Source: Takakia lepidozioides (Eukaryota > Streptophyta > Takakiopsida > Takakiales > Takakiaceae). From it: 64,000 nt of DNA. Below, in pieces: positions 28,958-40,716 of the stretch. Each line of letters opens with the position of its first letter. Position 1 is the first letter of the stretch. Location of the stretch: assembly GCA_030704615.1 (NCBI GenBank), contig CM060734.1, forward strand, positions 15,252,001 to 15,316,000, given 5' to 3'. The notes below the pieces were generated by a model, which saw only the letters and a program-made list of their open reading frames with translations, was not told the origin of the DNA and did no database searches. Made by a program: the position numbers and the translations under genes.

Positions 28958-31226
28958 ATGTGGGTAAAAACCCACTTTGCCCAGTGTGGAAGCAATATTC
29001 CAATGTCTCTGGATCTTGACACGACCTCGGAGCAGAACACTCCATCTTCCCGTCAGGATGCCCCGATTAGTACCCAAGGGAACTCTTGTGAGACTTCAGG
29101 TGTCATTGGACAAGTGGGTTGTGCCGGAGCAACACCTGCTTCAACACCTCTTTGTACCCCTACACTTCAACGGAGTAGAGGATTACGGTAGCAATCCATG
29201 CAAGAAGACCTTAACTTGTCTGCGAAAATGCAGTTGGATAAAAAATGGGCGCAATTTTTCTTCGAGGCCAACATACCGTTTAATGTGGCAAGACTTCCGA
29301 CATTTGTTTCTGCCGTTAGAGCAACCTCGGAGTCCAAATCCACGTACGTGTCTCCTTCTTATCACAATCTCCGCACAAGATTGCTAGAAGACACCATGAC
29401 AAAGCTTACCCAAAATGTGAACGATAGGACGGGCGAGTCTCTTAGAAAATATGGAAGCACTATATGTGCTAATGGTTGGAGTTCTGTTACAAACAGACCG
29501 TTGTTCAATGTCATGCTCGTATGTCTAGCTGGGGAATAGTTCTTGGGATCGGTGGACAGTAGTGGTGAGAAAAATAATGGACGTTATCAATGTCATCTAT
29601 TGACGGACTTCATCGAACAGGTCGGAAGTGATAGAATCGTGCAAATATGCACAGACAATGCCGCTAACATGAGAAACACTGCAGACATGTTATTGGCATG
29701 ATATCCCCATATGTACTATCAAGGCTGTGCTGCTCATATCCTTGACCTCCTCTTGGAAGATTGGGGAAAAAAACAGTGGGTGAAACAACTTGTCAAGCGA
29801 TCGAAGACCGTTGTGATGTTCATCCGCACACACCACATCCCTTTGGCAATATATAGGAGGCATGAACCAAAATACAGCCTCCGGAATCCAGGCGAAACTC
29901 ATTTTGCCACTAACTTCTTGATGGTGGATCGATTGGTAACGGTGAAGAATAGTCTCGAGTACACCATCATCGATCCTCAATGGGAGGCGTACACATGGAC
30001 GTTGAGGGACTCGAGAAAAGCCAAGTCATTGGGCAAAAGTCGAAAGGTTCGGAACACCATTCGCAAACGATGATTTCTGGAATAAATGTGAAAACTTTGT
30101 TTATATGGTAGAGCCGGAGCCGTCTTGCGGGAGTTTGATGGAAAACAACCAGTAACCGTCGGTCTATGATTCGAACGGACTTGCATTATGCAGGGGCTTT
30201 GCTCAATCCATTCTTGCTCGACAATACCATGCTCTGAGACGACGCTGATGCCATGGCCGGCCTTGTACGAGTGCTCATGCGACTGGCTCTTTTGAACATG
30301 ACAGAGATAGCTGTATCCGAGTACCAATGCTTCTCAGATCGCCGCGACCCTTTCGAGGACATGTCGGATCCGAAAGAGCTCAACATGTTGTCACATGAAT
30401 GGTGTGATTTGATTGGAGCTGGAGCAAGAACATTAGCTCCCATTGCGAAGTGTATTCTTGCCCAAGTGTGCTCTGCCTCATCTTGCAAACACAATTGGAG
30501 TAGTTACTCATTTGTTCACAACAAGATTCGCAACAGATTGAATCCCGCGAGCGCTGATAAATTGGTATATGTGTATACCAATTGTCGACTGCTACGTGAG
30601 AGGGCAGCAGATGATCTTGCAGCATGGTATGAGATGAACTTGTATTCCAAAGACTCTGCTTCTGAGGCAGATTCGACGAGTGACAATACTGAGACTCAGA
30701 AGGATTCATCTCAGAAGGATTCATCTGCGTTCGATAGTGCAGATGGGTCCGATGATGCTCCCGACAATGCGTATGACCCATTTACGTTCACAGAGGACGA
30801 TGCCTATATCCAGCCGACCTTTGATGACCTTCTTGAAAAAATACGTATCGCAGATAAGGGTCATGCTCCCCAGAACATGGTCTTCAGAATGAAGTTGGGG
30901 TCGACTCTCGCCCCCCACTACACGCTGAAGCCACCGGCAGTGGCCCAATGGAGCTCATGGGTGATGAACTACCAAGACCGAACGACGTACGCAACCCTGT
31001 TCATACAAACGATGGTGTCGAACCCATTGTACAGTCGACGAGACGAGAACATGCCTCACCGATACGACCAGCTCCACCACAATCCGAAAACCGATCCAGC
31101 TCCCCATCAACACAACGGGCATTAAGGAGCAACAGGGTTGATTTGTTTTCCACACGCACGCATTATTTTGCTGCATTGGACCGGGCGGAAGTTGAAGCCT
31201 CGGATGATGACAACCTGCCACTATAA
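28958..31226 (+). pseudogene. hAT transposase with DUF659 domain (hAT-2), broken
   Basis: The frame from 28958 reads through stops at 29189, 29537 and 29699. Blocks: FFEANIPFNVARLPTFV and CANGWSSVTNRPLFNVMLV (DUF659), then FIEQVGSDRIVQICTDNAAN with a catalytic-type Asp, YYQGCAAHILDLLLED with the conserved CAAH, and a frameshift after 30073. The hAT C-terminal dimerisation block follows at 30380-30600: AKCILAQVCSASSCKHNWS, SFVHNKIRNRL and DKLVYVYTNCRLL. An acidic Ser/Asp tail ends at 31226 in a third frame. It would cut and paste hAT elements. hAT-1 belongs to a different hAT branch. Confidence 0.85.
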
Positions 31227-31924
31227 TTTCACCTTAACCGAAGCAGACCCGTGGTTCCTTACATGCCGGACCATCTAATGTCGGTCCATCTCAGACACAC
31301 CCCCCTCCGAGACCTCTTTCGAGACCACCTTCGAATGCGTCCCAACTCCATAAACGATAGAGAACAATCCACCCTTTTGTAGGCGATCGGCCTACAAACA
31401 GGCCAGATACTGTGGATGGTATTCAAGACCGGAGTGGGAGTCGACCTTAGAGACATCTGAATTTGGTTCGAGGTCGCTTGGAGGTTGAAAGGTATGGACA
31501 AGGGAGGTCAGATAGGGAGGTCGATTCGAGCACTGATCATACTCGGATTTTCAGCCCATTGGAGCATCAAGATTAGGATCTTCTTCGTCCCGTCGTCGAA
31601 GGAGCAGAAGGAATTGAAGCAAAACAGAGAGAGAGAGAGAGAGAGATAGAGAAAAATAAATAAATAAATAAATACTCCGGCCAAAGCCGGCATAACTAAG
31701 AGCCACTTCACCTGCCCCCTGTTAGGGGTGGGCCCTATATCCAGCAGCACATTTTTGTGGACATGTTTACATTTCTGTAGTGAAGTAATACTTGTGTGTT
31801 CTTTGTCACTATGAGTATTTGTATTGTTGTTGTGTATGTCTTGGGAAATAAAAGATGTTGCCCATGTGTATAGCAATGCTTCCAACTCTGCACAAAATTG
31901 TCGGTTCTCGGTTCTCGGTTCTCA
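31227..31924 (+). other. hAT-2 3' region with microsatellites and poly(A) signal
   Basis: It contains (GA)n at 31626-31646, (AAAT)n at 31654-31674, AATAAA at 31847-31852 and three copies of tcggttc at 31901-31921. No other gene is seen. Confidence 0.5.
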
Positions 31925-31983
31925 TGGCGGTCGCTTATAAAAATAAATGTTATTTAAATAAAGCGACCGCCAGTGGCGGTCAC
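31925..31983. repeat. Terminal palindrome cluster at right border of hAT-2 segment
   Basis: tggcggtcgc and gcgaccgcca are arms around an AT-rich loop, followed by gtggcggtcac. It is the same unit family as the 25951-26812 array. It abuts the truncated A2 LTR at 31986. Confidence 0.8.
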
Positions 31984-31985
31984 TT

Positions 31986-32284
31986 CCTATGGACCGTGAT
32001 GAGTCCCAAGACTTCCCACGACTCCCACCACGAGGTCTCCGCCCCAGGGTGAGTCCTATGCCACCCCCACTAAGTCCCGCTAAGCTACCACCACCCCTTG
32101 TGGAGCCACCCCCACCGCAACCCGGTGTGCGGGGCTCCACCTAGTGAGCGCCTCCGCCTCCTTGAGTGCCTTGGGCACTCAAGGGTGCTTCAGCCCCCCA
32201 TACCTATCGCTGCCACTGCCCCCACCACAGGGGCAGCCCCTCTTGTGTCCCGACCCCCTTCCCTCAAGGCAAAAGGCCGCGACA
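31986..32284 (-). repeat. A2 3' LTR, truncated
   Basis: The U3-side 299 bp of a family A LTR, including the 11-bp hairpin. The R/U5 side is missing, and palindrome-bearing hAT-2 sequence follows. Confidence 0.9.
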
Positions 32285-33131
32285 CACACCCCTACCAACA
32301 GGGAGTCGATGTCCTCATTGGCTTGTCCATTTTGTGGAAACGAACATCCAAGTTGTGGCGTCCCACATCAAGGAGTTTATTTCCGTACCATGGCGTCCCA
32401 TGGCAAAGAACCAAACCCCACACTTGACTCTACTCTCCACTAGCTAGTTCGGCCGACTTCCTCCAAGTCCCGGCCAAGGGTGGAGCCTCTCAAGCTCCTC
32501 CCAGTGCACTCTTCTTGGCCTACTTCAAGGCCAAGGAACGATCCTCCCCGAGGATCGAATCGCCTTACTGCAACAACATTGCTTGCGACCGCTCATGATG
32601 CCGCTTTTGGCATCACCTTGAGCAAGGGTTCACCTCAAACCCTCTTTGACTAGGAAGATAACCTTGAACCAACCGCGCGCCCTAATCATTACAATTGGGT
32701 CCGCCTTGGAATGTTGGCCTGAGGTACGGGAACACGTCAAAGCCGCACTACGACTTCGTCCCGAGGCTACACGATTATAGTACGTGAACGGAAGCACGTA
32801 GCTTCCGTGTTAGCCCACACTACAAAGCAACCCCCTCGGTAGCGCAGTTATAGTATGCATACGCGCCAGGTGCGCACTAGCACGTGAATTCCTAAAGAAG
32901 GCGCAAGTTTCCTTGCCCCTTGGATGGGAGTCACCCGATTTCGGCACTGCGCAAACACACGATTAACCCAATTTACCTCTCCCACTTTTGTAAGCTAGCA
33001 TGCATTCTACACACTAGCCAACCACACCATGCATCACCATTCCAAACAAAATAGGAAGCACAACATTTGGAACCCATTTTCTTTATAACAAATTTTTGTA
33101 CAATACAAGTTTTTGCAATCGGATTCCTAAG
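32285..33131 (-). other. A2 3' noncoding region
   Basis: Conserved with A1 23322-24170, including the polypurine tract next to the LTR and the GGAAGC/GCTTCC hairpin. Confidence 0.8.
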
Positions 33132-34410
33132 CTAGCTAAACCGGGCTAAGCATGCATTTCCTCCCCCCCGCTCCAAGGTTGATGTCCCCATCAACGCTTC
33201 TTCCGCTTTTGAGGTCGCCCTTCGAAAACTGCAACCGCCTCGGATGCGTTTCCCATTTCTGAGGCACGCACCCAAGATGCCTCCACATGATGATAGCCCT
33301 TCCATTTGACGAGATACTCCGTTTCTGGGTTTTGAACCTCCTCGACTTAAGTACTGCCTCCACCTCGTACTCAGGTTCATTTTCATGATCCAACAGCACA
33401 GGTGGCGGACGCAACACTTGATGCCGATTCGGACGCGCTTCATCTTTGAAGTAAGGCTTCAAAGGGAGATGTGGAATACTGGATGCACCTTGCTGTTTGT
33501 CGGCAGCTCCAATTTATACACATCCTCATTCATAACCTTCCGGATGCGTAAGGGTCCCGCATACGGAGGTACGAACTTTGGACTCACTTCCGGAGGTAGT
33601 CGGAAATTCTTGATGTTCAACCAGACCTCCGTGCCTGCCTCAAACTTCACTTCCCTCCTCTTCTGATTCGCCTGCCTTTCATACCGTTTCCTAGCTTTGG
33701 CAATGTTGTACTTTGCGAGCTTCAACAATCGCTCGCGTTCTTCCAGTACCGCCGCTACTGCCGGTTCCTCAACGTCCTGGGTGGCCCAACTTGTCGGCAC
33801 CAGAGGTGCTTTTCCATATACCAATACGAAAGGGGAAACTCCCGTTGCGGAGTGTTCTGTGTTATTATAACAGGACTCTGCTGCGTCTAAGTGTTCCACC
33901 CAGTCTGTTTGGTCTGCCGACACGCTCGTGTGCCTCCTCCACACCCCACTCCCTTGCTGACAGAAGGTTTCCTCCCACGGGTTTGGGCGTTTCTGACACT
34001 CGTAAGACCTCGCCACCATTCCCACATGGCAGCGTGACTACTCTCTTGTGGCCATCTATGACCGCTCCGGATTTGCTCAAAAAGGTCATCCCCAAAATGA
34101 GATCCACTCCATCGATCTCGCAGATGGTGAAGTTCTCACGTCCCTCCCAACTCCCCAGTTGAAGAGGAACATCAAACGCCAACCTTGTCGCCAATTGCGG
34201 TTCTCCTTTGGCAGAACGCACCTCAATAGAGGTCCCTACGTCACTTGTTGGGAGTCCCAGCTTTTGTGCTGTTGCCGGTGTCATGAAGGAGTGCGGCGCT
34301 CCTGTGTCCACCAACAACAACACGTTAGTTCCGGATATTATCCCATCCACGAACAGTAACTGACTCCCTTTATGTAAGGCGCCAGTTTCCTGATACAACT
34401 CACAAGAAAA
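33132..34410 (-). pseudogene. A2 protease joined to integrase tail and chromodomain
   Basis: Protease VDTGAPHSFM (Ser of the usual GAS replaced by Pro) and DLILGMTFLSKSGAV end near 33930. The next bases are VSADQTDWVEHLDAAE of the distal integrase, so about 3 kb of RT, RNase H and integrase core is lost. The frame continues through LNIKNFRLPPEVSPKFV to VFHISL, then shifts into the chromodomain (EYEVEAVLKSRRF). A small frameshift separates the two. Confidence 0.85.
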
Positions 34411-35596
34411 TTTGCCTACCTTGCAAATCCTGGCGACCACCGCTTCCACCAAGCGACTGATGGTATCTTCCGATAGCTCTGTGGTCGCCCGAGTCATGTT
34501 CAATTGCCGGGGCTTCGTGCACTTCTTGGCCATGTGCCCGGGCTCCCCGCAATTGAAACACACTCCATCAAAGGTCGCCTTCTGTCCGCCATAGGACCAC
34601 CCGCTTTTCCTTTCGAAGCACCGGGTGCCGCCTTGACTTGTGAAGGCCCTCCCTTCGATTTCCACATGCCATTGTCGCCGCGTGGCTTATCCCACTTCTT
34701 TTCCGGTCGGAAGGAGTCACCTTCCCGCCGGGTCTTCTTGTGGTTCAGCTCTGTATGGCCTTGTCTTTCACCCTTAGGGACATCCGAGAAACATTCAGCC
34801 CTCTCAATTGCCTCGTTCAAAGTCTTAGGTGGCTTCTCCTCCAACTTCCGCCTGGCCCATGGGGCCAGTCCCGCCACAAAGTTGAAGACCATTTCTGGTT
34901 CTGCCATGTCCGCGACTTTGAGCAATAGCACATTGAAAGCCTGGACATATCCCCGAATGTCATCTGTTTGCTTCAAATTCCTCATCTTGTCCCAGGCGAG
35001 CCAGGACGCATTGAGGGGCACAAACTGCCTCTTCATCAATTCCTTGAACCCACTCCAGTTCAAGGTTTCCGGGCTTGGACCTCGGTCGTGAAGGCGTTTC
35101 TACCACCATTGTTGAGCATAGCCCCTCAAATAGGTGGGAGCCACTTCCACCCGATCCTCGTCACTCAACTTGGCCGCCCGGAAGTACTGCTCCAACTCCA
35201 AGAGCCAGGTGTTGAGTGCCTTCCGATTTCGGACGCCCTCAAAGGTGTCGGGTTCCTTAGGCTTCACCTTAAACTTTGCCTTAGTGGAAGTGGCATTAGC
35301 CGCCTTCAACTCATCTTTCAACGTCCCGCCAAATTGCGCCAACAACCCTTCCCAAAAGGCTGCCGGCATGGGAGGCATCTGTTGGTCGGTCGGAGCTCCC
35401 AGGGATTCCTCAGGCTCCGACTCCTCAGATTCCTCCCGCTCTTGAGCGGCCTCGTTTTTTGAAACATGCATCGCTTCCTCAAACGGCCGCCTCGGTGACA
35501 CGTCGTCCCCCTCGGTGACACGTCATCCCCATCGGGCTCACCAGGATCATCATCTTTTGGGCCGTTCCGCTTTCGCTTCGGCTTGCCTGACCCCAT
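34411..35596 (-). pseudogene. A2 gag
   Basis: Start MGSGKPKRKRNG at 35596; capsid-like gag domain and CCHC knuckle CFNCGEPGHMAKKC. Defects are a local 20-bp tandem duplication near 35490-35530 that shifts the frame, a TAG after AQQWW near 35100, and a frameshift near 34600 before the knuckle. Confidence 0.85.
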
Positions 35597-35651
35597 GATG
35601 AGGCCAATCCCAAGGACGATCGCGTACTGAACTCTAAGCCCTGATATCAAG

Positions 35652-36374
35652 TGTCGCGCAGCTCACTTCAGTAAACCCCCCCTCAAGTTATAGATACTCG
35701 CTTGATGCGCGCGCCTAACTCCCAACCTGGCCACCGGGCCAACTTGGAGCTTCGGCTGCTCACCGGGGCATAACGGTCCCTCTTTGATCTCCCAAAGAAC
35801 CCTCCAACGATTTGGAACCAGCGGAATTCCCTTTGGTAGTTGGCAGTCCGGAACAGCTCCCCACTCTTTGGTCGCTTTCCGGCTCGCTCGCTTACTCACT
35901 AGTTTTTGGTCACCATCAGGCTTGCATCGTTCTCGGGGTTACTACTCCCTATATATACTTCTGTAGCTGTCCACGGGGGTTTCACAAACAACCATGTCAT
36001 TTTATGGCAAACCACCACGAACACCCTCGACCCCCGGTGATGAGTCGCGGTGAGTCTTGGCCCACCCACCACGGCCCCTATGGACCGTGATGAGTCCCAA
36101 GACTCCCCACGACTCCCACCACGAGGTCTCCGCCCCAGGGTGAGTCCTATGCCACCCCCACTAAGTCCCGCTAAGCTACCACCACCCCTTGTGGAGCCAC
36201 CCCCACCGCAACCCGGTGTGCGGGGCTCCACCTAGTGAGCGCCTCCGCCTCCTTGAGTGCCTTGGGCACTCAAGGGTGCTTCAGCCCCCATACCTATCGC
36301 TGCCACTGCCCCCACCATAGGGGCAGCCCCTCTTGTGTCCCGACCCCCTTCCCTCAAGGCAAAGGGCCGCGACA
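35652..36374 (-). repeat. A2 5' LTR
   Basis: 723 bp, TG...CA. The adjacent primer site (35641-35650 side) is mutated relative to the tRNA-Met complement. Confidence 0.9.
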
Positions 36375-36543
36375 TGTGCCCTGCGCGTGGCCCGAGGAAT
36401 GGGGGGGGGGGGGGGGGGGGGCATATAAGCCAAGGGAGGCTCATTCTCCCTTACTTCCTCTCCACACAACTTCTGTGTGCGTGGCATGTAACTATTCCAC
36501 GACACGTAGTCACGTGGAGAATGAGGCCATTGGCTGGGTGGGG
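36375..36543. other. 169-bp spacer between two A LTRs, with G21 run and TATA-like motif
   Basis: Contains 21 consecutive G at 36401-36421, then catataagcc and a short CT-rich stretch. It belongs to neither A2 nor A3; it may be the remaining host or older-element target sequence. Identity unknown. Confidence 0.5.
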
Positions 36544-37267
36544 TGTCGCACACCTCCCTTCGGTAAGCTCCCCCTCAAGTCATAGTTACTCGCTTTGATG
36601 CGCGCCTGACTCCCAACCTGGCCGCCGGGCCAACTTGGAGCTTCGGCTGCTCACCGGGGCATAACGGTCCCCCTTTGTTCTCCCAAAGAACCCTCCACCG
36701 CTTCGGAACCAGCGGGAATTCCCTTTGGTAGTTGGCAGTCCGGAACAGCTCCCCACTCTTTGGTCGCTTTCCGGCTCGCTCGCTTACTCACTAGTTTTTG
36801 GTCACCAACGGGCTTGCACCGTTCTCGGGGTTATTACTCCCTATATATACTTCTGTAGCTGTCAGCAGAGGTTTCACAACCAGCCATGCCATTTTATGGC
36901 GAACCACCACGAAGACCCTCGATTCCCGGTGGTGAGTCGCGTGAGTCTTGGCCCACTCACCGCGGCCCCAATGGACCGTGATGAGTCCCAAGACTCCCCA
37001 CGACTCCCACCTCGAGGTCTCCGCCCCAGGGTGAGTCCTAGGCCACCCCCACTAAGTCCCGCTAAGCTACCACCACCCCTTGTGGAGCCACCCCCACCGC
37101 AACCCGGTGTGCGGGGCTCCACCTAGTGAGCGCCTCCGCCTCCTTGAGTGCCTTGGGCACTCAAGGGTGCTTCAGCCCCCGTACCTATCGCTGCTACTGC
37201 CCCCACCACAGGGGCAGCCCCTCTTGTGTTCCGACCCCCCCTGCCCTCAAGGCAAAGGGCCGCGACA
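36544..37267 (-). repeat. A3 3' LTR
   Basis: 724 bp, TG...CA, with hairpin and TATA as in A1. Confidence 0.92.
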
Positions 37268-38103
37268 CACACCCCTACCAACAGGGAGTCGATGTCCTCA
37301 TCGACTTGTCCATTTTGTAGAAACGAACATCCAAGTTGTGGCGTCCCACATCAAGGAGTTTGTTTCCGTACCATGGCGTCCCATGGCAAAGAACCAAACC
37401 CCACACTTGACTCTACTCTCCACTAGCTAGTTCGGCCGACTTCCTCCAAGTCCCGGCCAGGGGGGAGCCTCTCAAGCTCCTCCCAGTGCACTCTTCTTGG
37501 CCTACTTCAAGGCCAAGGAACGACCCCGAGGATCGAATCGCCTTACTGCAACAACATTGCTTGCGACCGCTCATGATGCCGCTTTTGGCATCACCTTGAG
37601 CAAGGGTTCACCTCAAACCCTCTTTGACTAGGAAGATAACCTTGAACCAACCGTGCGCCCCAATCACTACAATTGGGTCCGCCTTGGAATGCTGGCCTGA
37701 GGTACGGGAACACGCCGAAGCCGCACTACGACTTCGTCCCGAGGCTACACGATTATAGTACGTGAACGGAAGCACGTAGCTTCCGTTAGCCCACTACAAG
37801 CAACCCCTCGGTAGCGCAGTTATAGTATGCGTACGCGCCAGGTGCGCACTAGCACGTGAACTCCTAAAGAAGGTGCAAGTTTCCTTGCCCCTTGGATGGG
37901 AGTCACCCGATTTCGGCACTGCGCAAACACACGATTAACCCAATTTACCTCTCCCACTTTTGTAAGCTAGCATGCATTCTACACACTAGCCAACCACACC
38001 ATGCATCACCATTCCAAACAAAATAGGAAACACAACATTTGGAACCCATTTTCTTTATAACAAATTTTTGTACAATACAAGTTTTTGCAATCGGATTCCT
38101 AAG
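37268..38103 (-). other. A3 3' noncoding region
   Basis: Aligns by eye with A1 23322-24170 and A2 32285-33131; holds the polypurine tract and the conserved hairpin, no ORF. Confidence 0.8.
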
Positions 38104-40716
38104 CTAGCTAAACCGGGCTAAGCATGCATTTCCTCCCCCCGCTCCAAGGTTGATGTCCCCATCAACGCTTCTTCCGCTTTTGAGGTCGCCCTTCGAAAAC
38201 TGCAACCGCCTCGGATGCGTTTCCCATTTCTGAGGCACGCACCCAAGATGCCTCCACATGATGATAGCCCTTCCATTTGACGAGATACTCCGTTTCTCGG
38301 TTCTTGAACCTCCTCGACTTAAGTATTGCCTCCACCTCGTACTCAGGTTCATTTTCATGATCCAACAGCACAGGTGGCGGACGCAACACTTGATGCCGAT
38401 TCGGACGCGCTTCATCTTTGAAGTAAGGCTTCAAAAGGGAGACGTGGAATACTGATGCACCTTGCTGTTTGCGGCAGCTCCAATTCATACACATCCTCAT
38501 TCATAACCTTCCGATGCGAAAGGTCCCGCATACGGAGGTACGAACTTTGGACTCACTTCCGGAGGTAGTCGGAAATTCTTGATGTTCAACCAGACCTCCG
38601 TGCCTGCCTCAAACTTCACTTCCCTCCGCTTCCGATTCGCCTGCCTTTCATACCGTTTCCTAGCTTTGGCAATGTTGTACTTTGCGAGCTTCAACAAACG
38701 CTCGCGTTCTTCCAGTACCGCCGCTACTGCCGGTTCCTCAACGTCCTGGGCGGCCCAACTTGTCGGCACCAGAGGTGCTTTTCATAGACCAATACGAAAG
38801 GGGAAACTCCCGTTGCGGAGTGTTCTGTGTTATTATAACAGAACTCTGCCGCGTCTAAGTGTTCCATCCAGTCTGATTGGTCTGACACGTAATTCCGCAA
38901 GAATTGCTTCACTACGGAATTCACTCTTTCCGTTTGGCCGTCCGTCGTAGGTCGGAAGGCGGTGCTCATCTTCAGCCTCGTCCCCATCTTCTTCCAAAGT
39001 GTCCTCCAAAATTTACTCGTAAACTTTGGATCGCGATCCGAGACAATATCCTTCGGGACTCCATGATGCTTTAAGACGTGGGCGAAGTAAAGTCGCATGT
39101 CTCCTGCGCCGTTGCCGTCTCCTTGGTGGGGATGAAATGGCCCATTTTACTGAACCTATCCACCACCACCATGATTGCATCGAATCCTTTTGACAGCGGC
39201 ATAGCAGTCATGAAATCCATCGAGACGCTTTCCCAAGTCCCCTCTGGAATCGGCAAGGGTTGTAAGCCCGCTTGCTTTTTGTACTCGCTCCGGTTTTGTT
39301 GGCATGTGGTGCATGTCTTGACATACTCCTCTGCCTCCTCCCTCAGTTTGGGCCAGAAATACTCTTTCTTCAAGAGTGCCGCAGTGCGCTTGGCTCCGCC
39401 GTGGCCCGCAAGCGGGCTATCATGGCATTCTCTCAAGAGGCTATCTCTGATCCCTCCCTTCGGCACGTAGAGACGCTTTTGCTTATACCGGAGCAGTCCA
39501 TTTTGCAAGTGGATCTGCGATTTAACCCCCATCCTCAAGTCCTGCATCACGGACTTCGCCAGCTCATCCTTCCGGTAAGCCTTCCGGATCTTCCTTTGGA
39601 GCGCCTCTCGCCTTGTACACCAACAAGAGCTGCTGCTTTCTACTTAAAGCATCGGCCACCACGTTGTCTCGTCCCGGTTTGTACTGGATATCCACGTCGA
39701 ACACCGCCAAAGTATCTTGCCACCTAAGTTGTTTTGGGGACAACTTGGGCTGCGTGGCAAAATACTTCACCGTGACATTGTCCGTGAACACCTTCACTGG
39801 GTTGGAACCAACATAGTGGCGCCAAAGCTCAAGACAGTGCACCACCGCCTTCATCTCTTTTTCGTGCGTCGGCCACCGTCGCTCCACTTCATTCAGTTTC
39901 TTACTTTTGTAAGCCACTGGACGTCCATCTTGCATAAGTACACCCCAATCACGAAGTCCGACGCATCTGTATGAATCTCAAATGGACGATCGAACTCCGG
40001 GATTTTCAAGACTGGAGCTTCCGCCATCCGCTGCTTCAATTCAGCAAAAGCTTGGCCACAAAATGTGTTCCATACCCAGACTTTGGATTTACACATAAGG
40101 TCCGACAGCGGCCCCGCGATCTTGGCGAAATTTCTCACATACTTCCGGTAATAGGAGGCGAGTCCTAGGAAGGATCGCACTCCCGGGACCGAAGTCGGAG
40201 GCTCCCAGTCCAAGATTGCCCTCACCTTTCTGTCATCCATTTTGATCCCATCCTGTGTAATCACATGCCCCAAGAACTCCACTTTCGTGACCCCGAATTC
40301 GCACTTTGAAGCTTTGGTGTACAGCTTCCCTTCCCGCAACTTTTGGAACACCCTTTTGAGGTGCTCCAGGTGTTCCTCCTTTGTTTTCGAGTACACCAAG
40401 ATGTCGTCGATGTACACGATCACAAAGTCATCCAACCACTCCTGAAAAGGCTGTTCATCAGCGTGCTAAAGTCGCGGTGCATTGTGAGCCCAAAAGGCAT
40501 CACCAAGAACTCATATGAACCATACCTTGTCCTGCACGCGGTCTTCTCCTCATCTCCTTCCGCCACCCGAATTTGATGATAGCCGGAGCGCAAGTCGATC
40601 CGGCTGAAATACTTTGCTCCTGCCAACCGGTCGAAAAGGTCGTCGATCCTTGGCAAAGGGTACCGGTTTTTAATAGTCACCTTATTCAAAGCCCTGTAAT
40701 CGACACATCCGCAGCG
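38104..40716 (-). pseudogene. A3 pol: partial RT, RNase H, integrase, chromodomain
   Basis: RT from [18 protein letters not shown] through [10 protein letters not shown] (about 40410), RNase H (HTDASDFVIG; KPGRDNVVADALSRK), HHCC finger (CHDSPLAGHGGAKR; CTTCQQN), DDE core (MDFMTAMPL, VSDRDPKF, TTDGQTERVN) and chromodomain EYEVEAILKSRRF. At least five frameshifts separate the blocks, and a short loss removes part of the NSKVHPVFHVSL linker near 38460. Confidence 0.88.

Larger units (their letters stand above)
31986..36374 (-). mobile_element. Ty3/gypsy family A, copy A2 (internally deleted, 3' LTR truncated)
   Basis: Minus-strand element: 5' LTR 35652-36374, gag, protease, then a direct jump into the integrase tail and chromodomain, 3' noncoding region, and only 299 bp of the 3' LTR. 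RT, RNase H and most of the integrase are missing. It could not mobilise itself. Confidence 0.88.
36544..40716 (-). mobile_element. Ty3/gypsy family A, copy A3 (5' truncated, fused to element C)
   Basis: Has a 3' LTR, 3' noncoding region, chromodomain, integrase, RNase H and the palm half of RT. At 40716/40717 the A-type RT sequence stops within the VDYRALNK region and family C RNase H sequence follows on the same strand. The gag, protease, RT start and 5' LTR of A3 are absent. Confidence 0.88.

Noticed and set aside
29711-30073. Independent gene in the hAT-2 region
   Set aside because: It is in the same frame as the upstream DUF659 part and carries the conserved CAAH region; it is the middle of the same transposase separated by a stop.
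30660-30790. Prion-like or regulatory acidic domain in hAT-2
   Set aside because: The Ser/Asp-rich tail is low-complexity and follows the dimerisation block; nothing specific can be claimed.
36401-36421. Telomere-like or functional G-rich element
   Set aside because: A plain homopolymer without telomeric repeat units; length is unreliable in sequencing.
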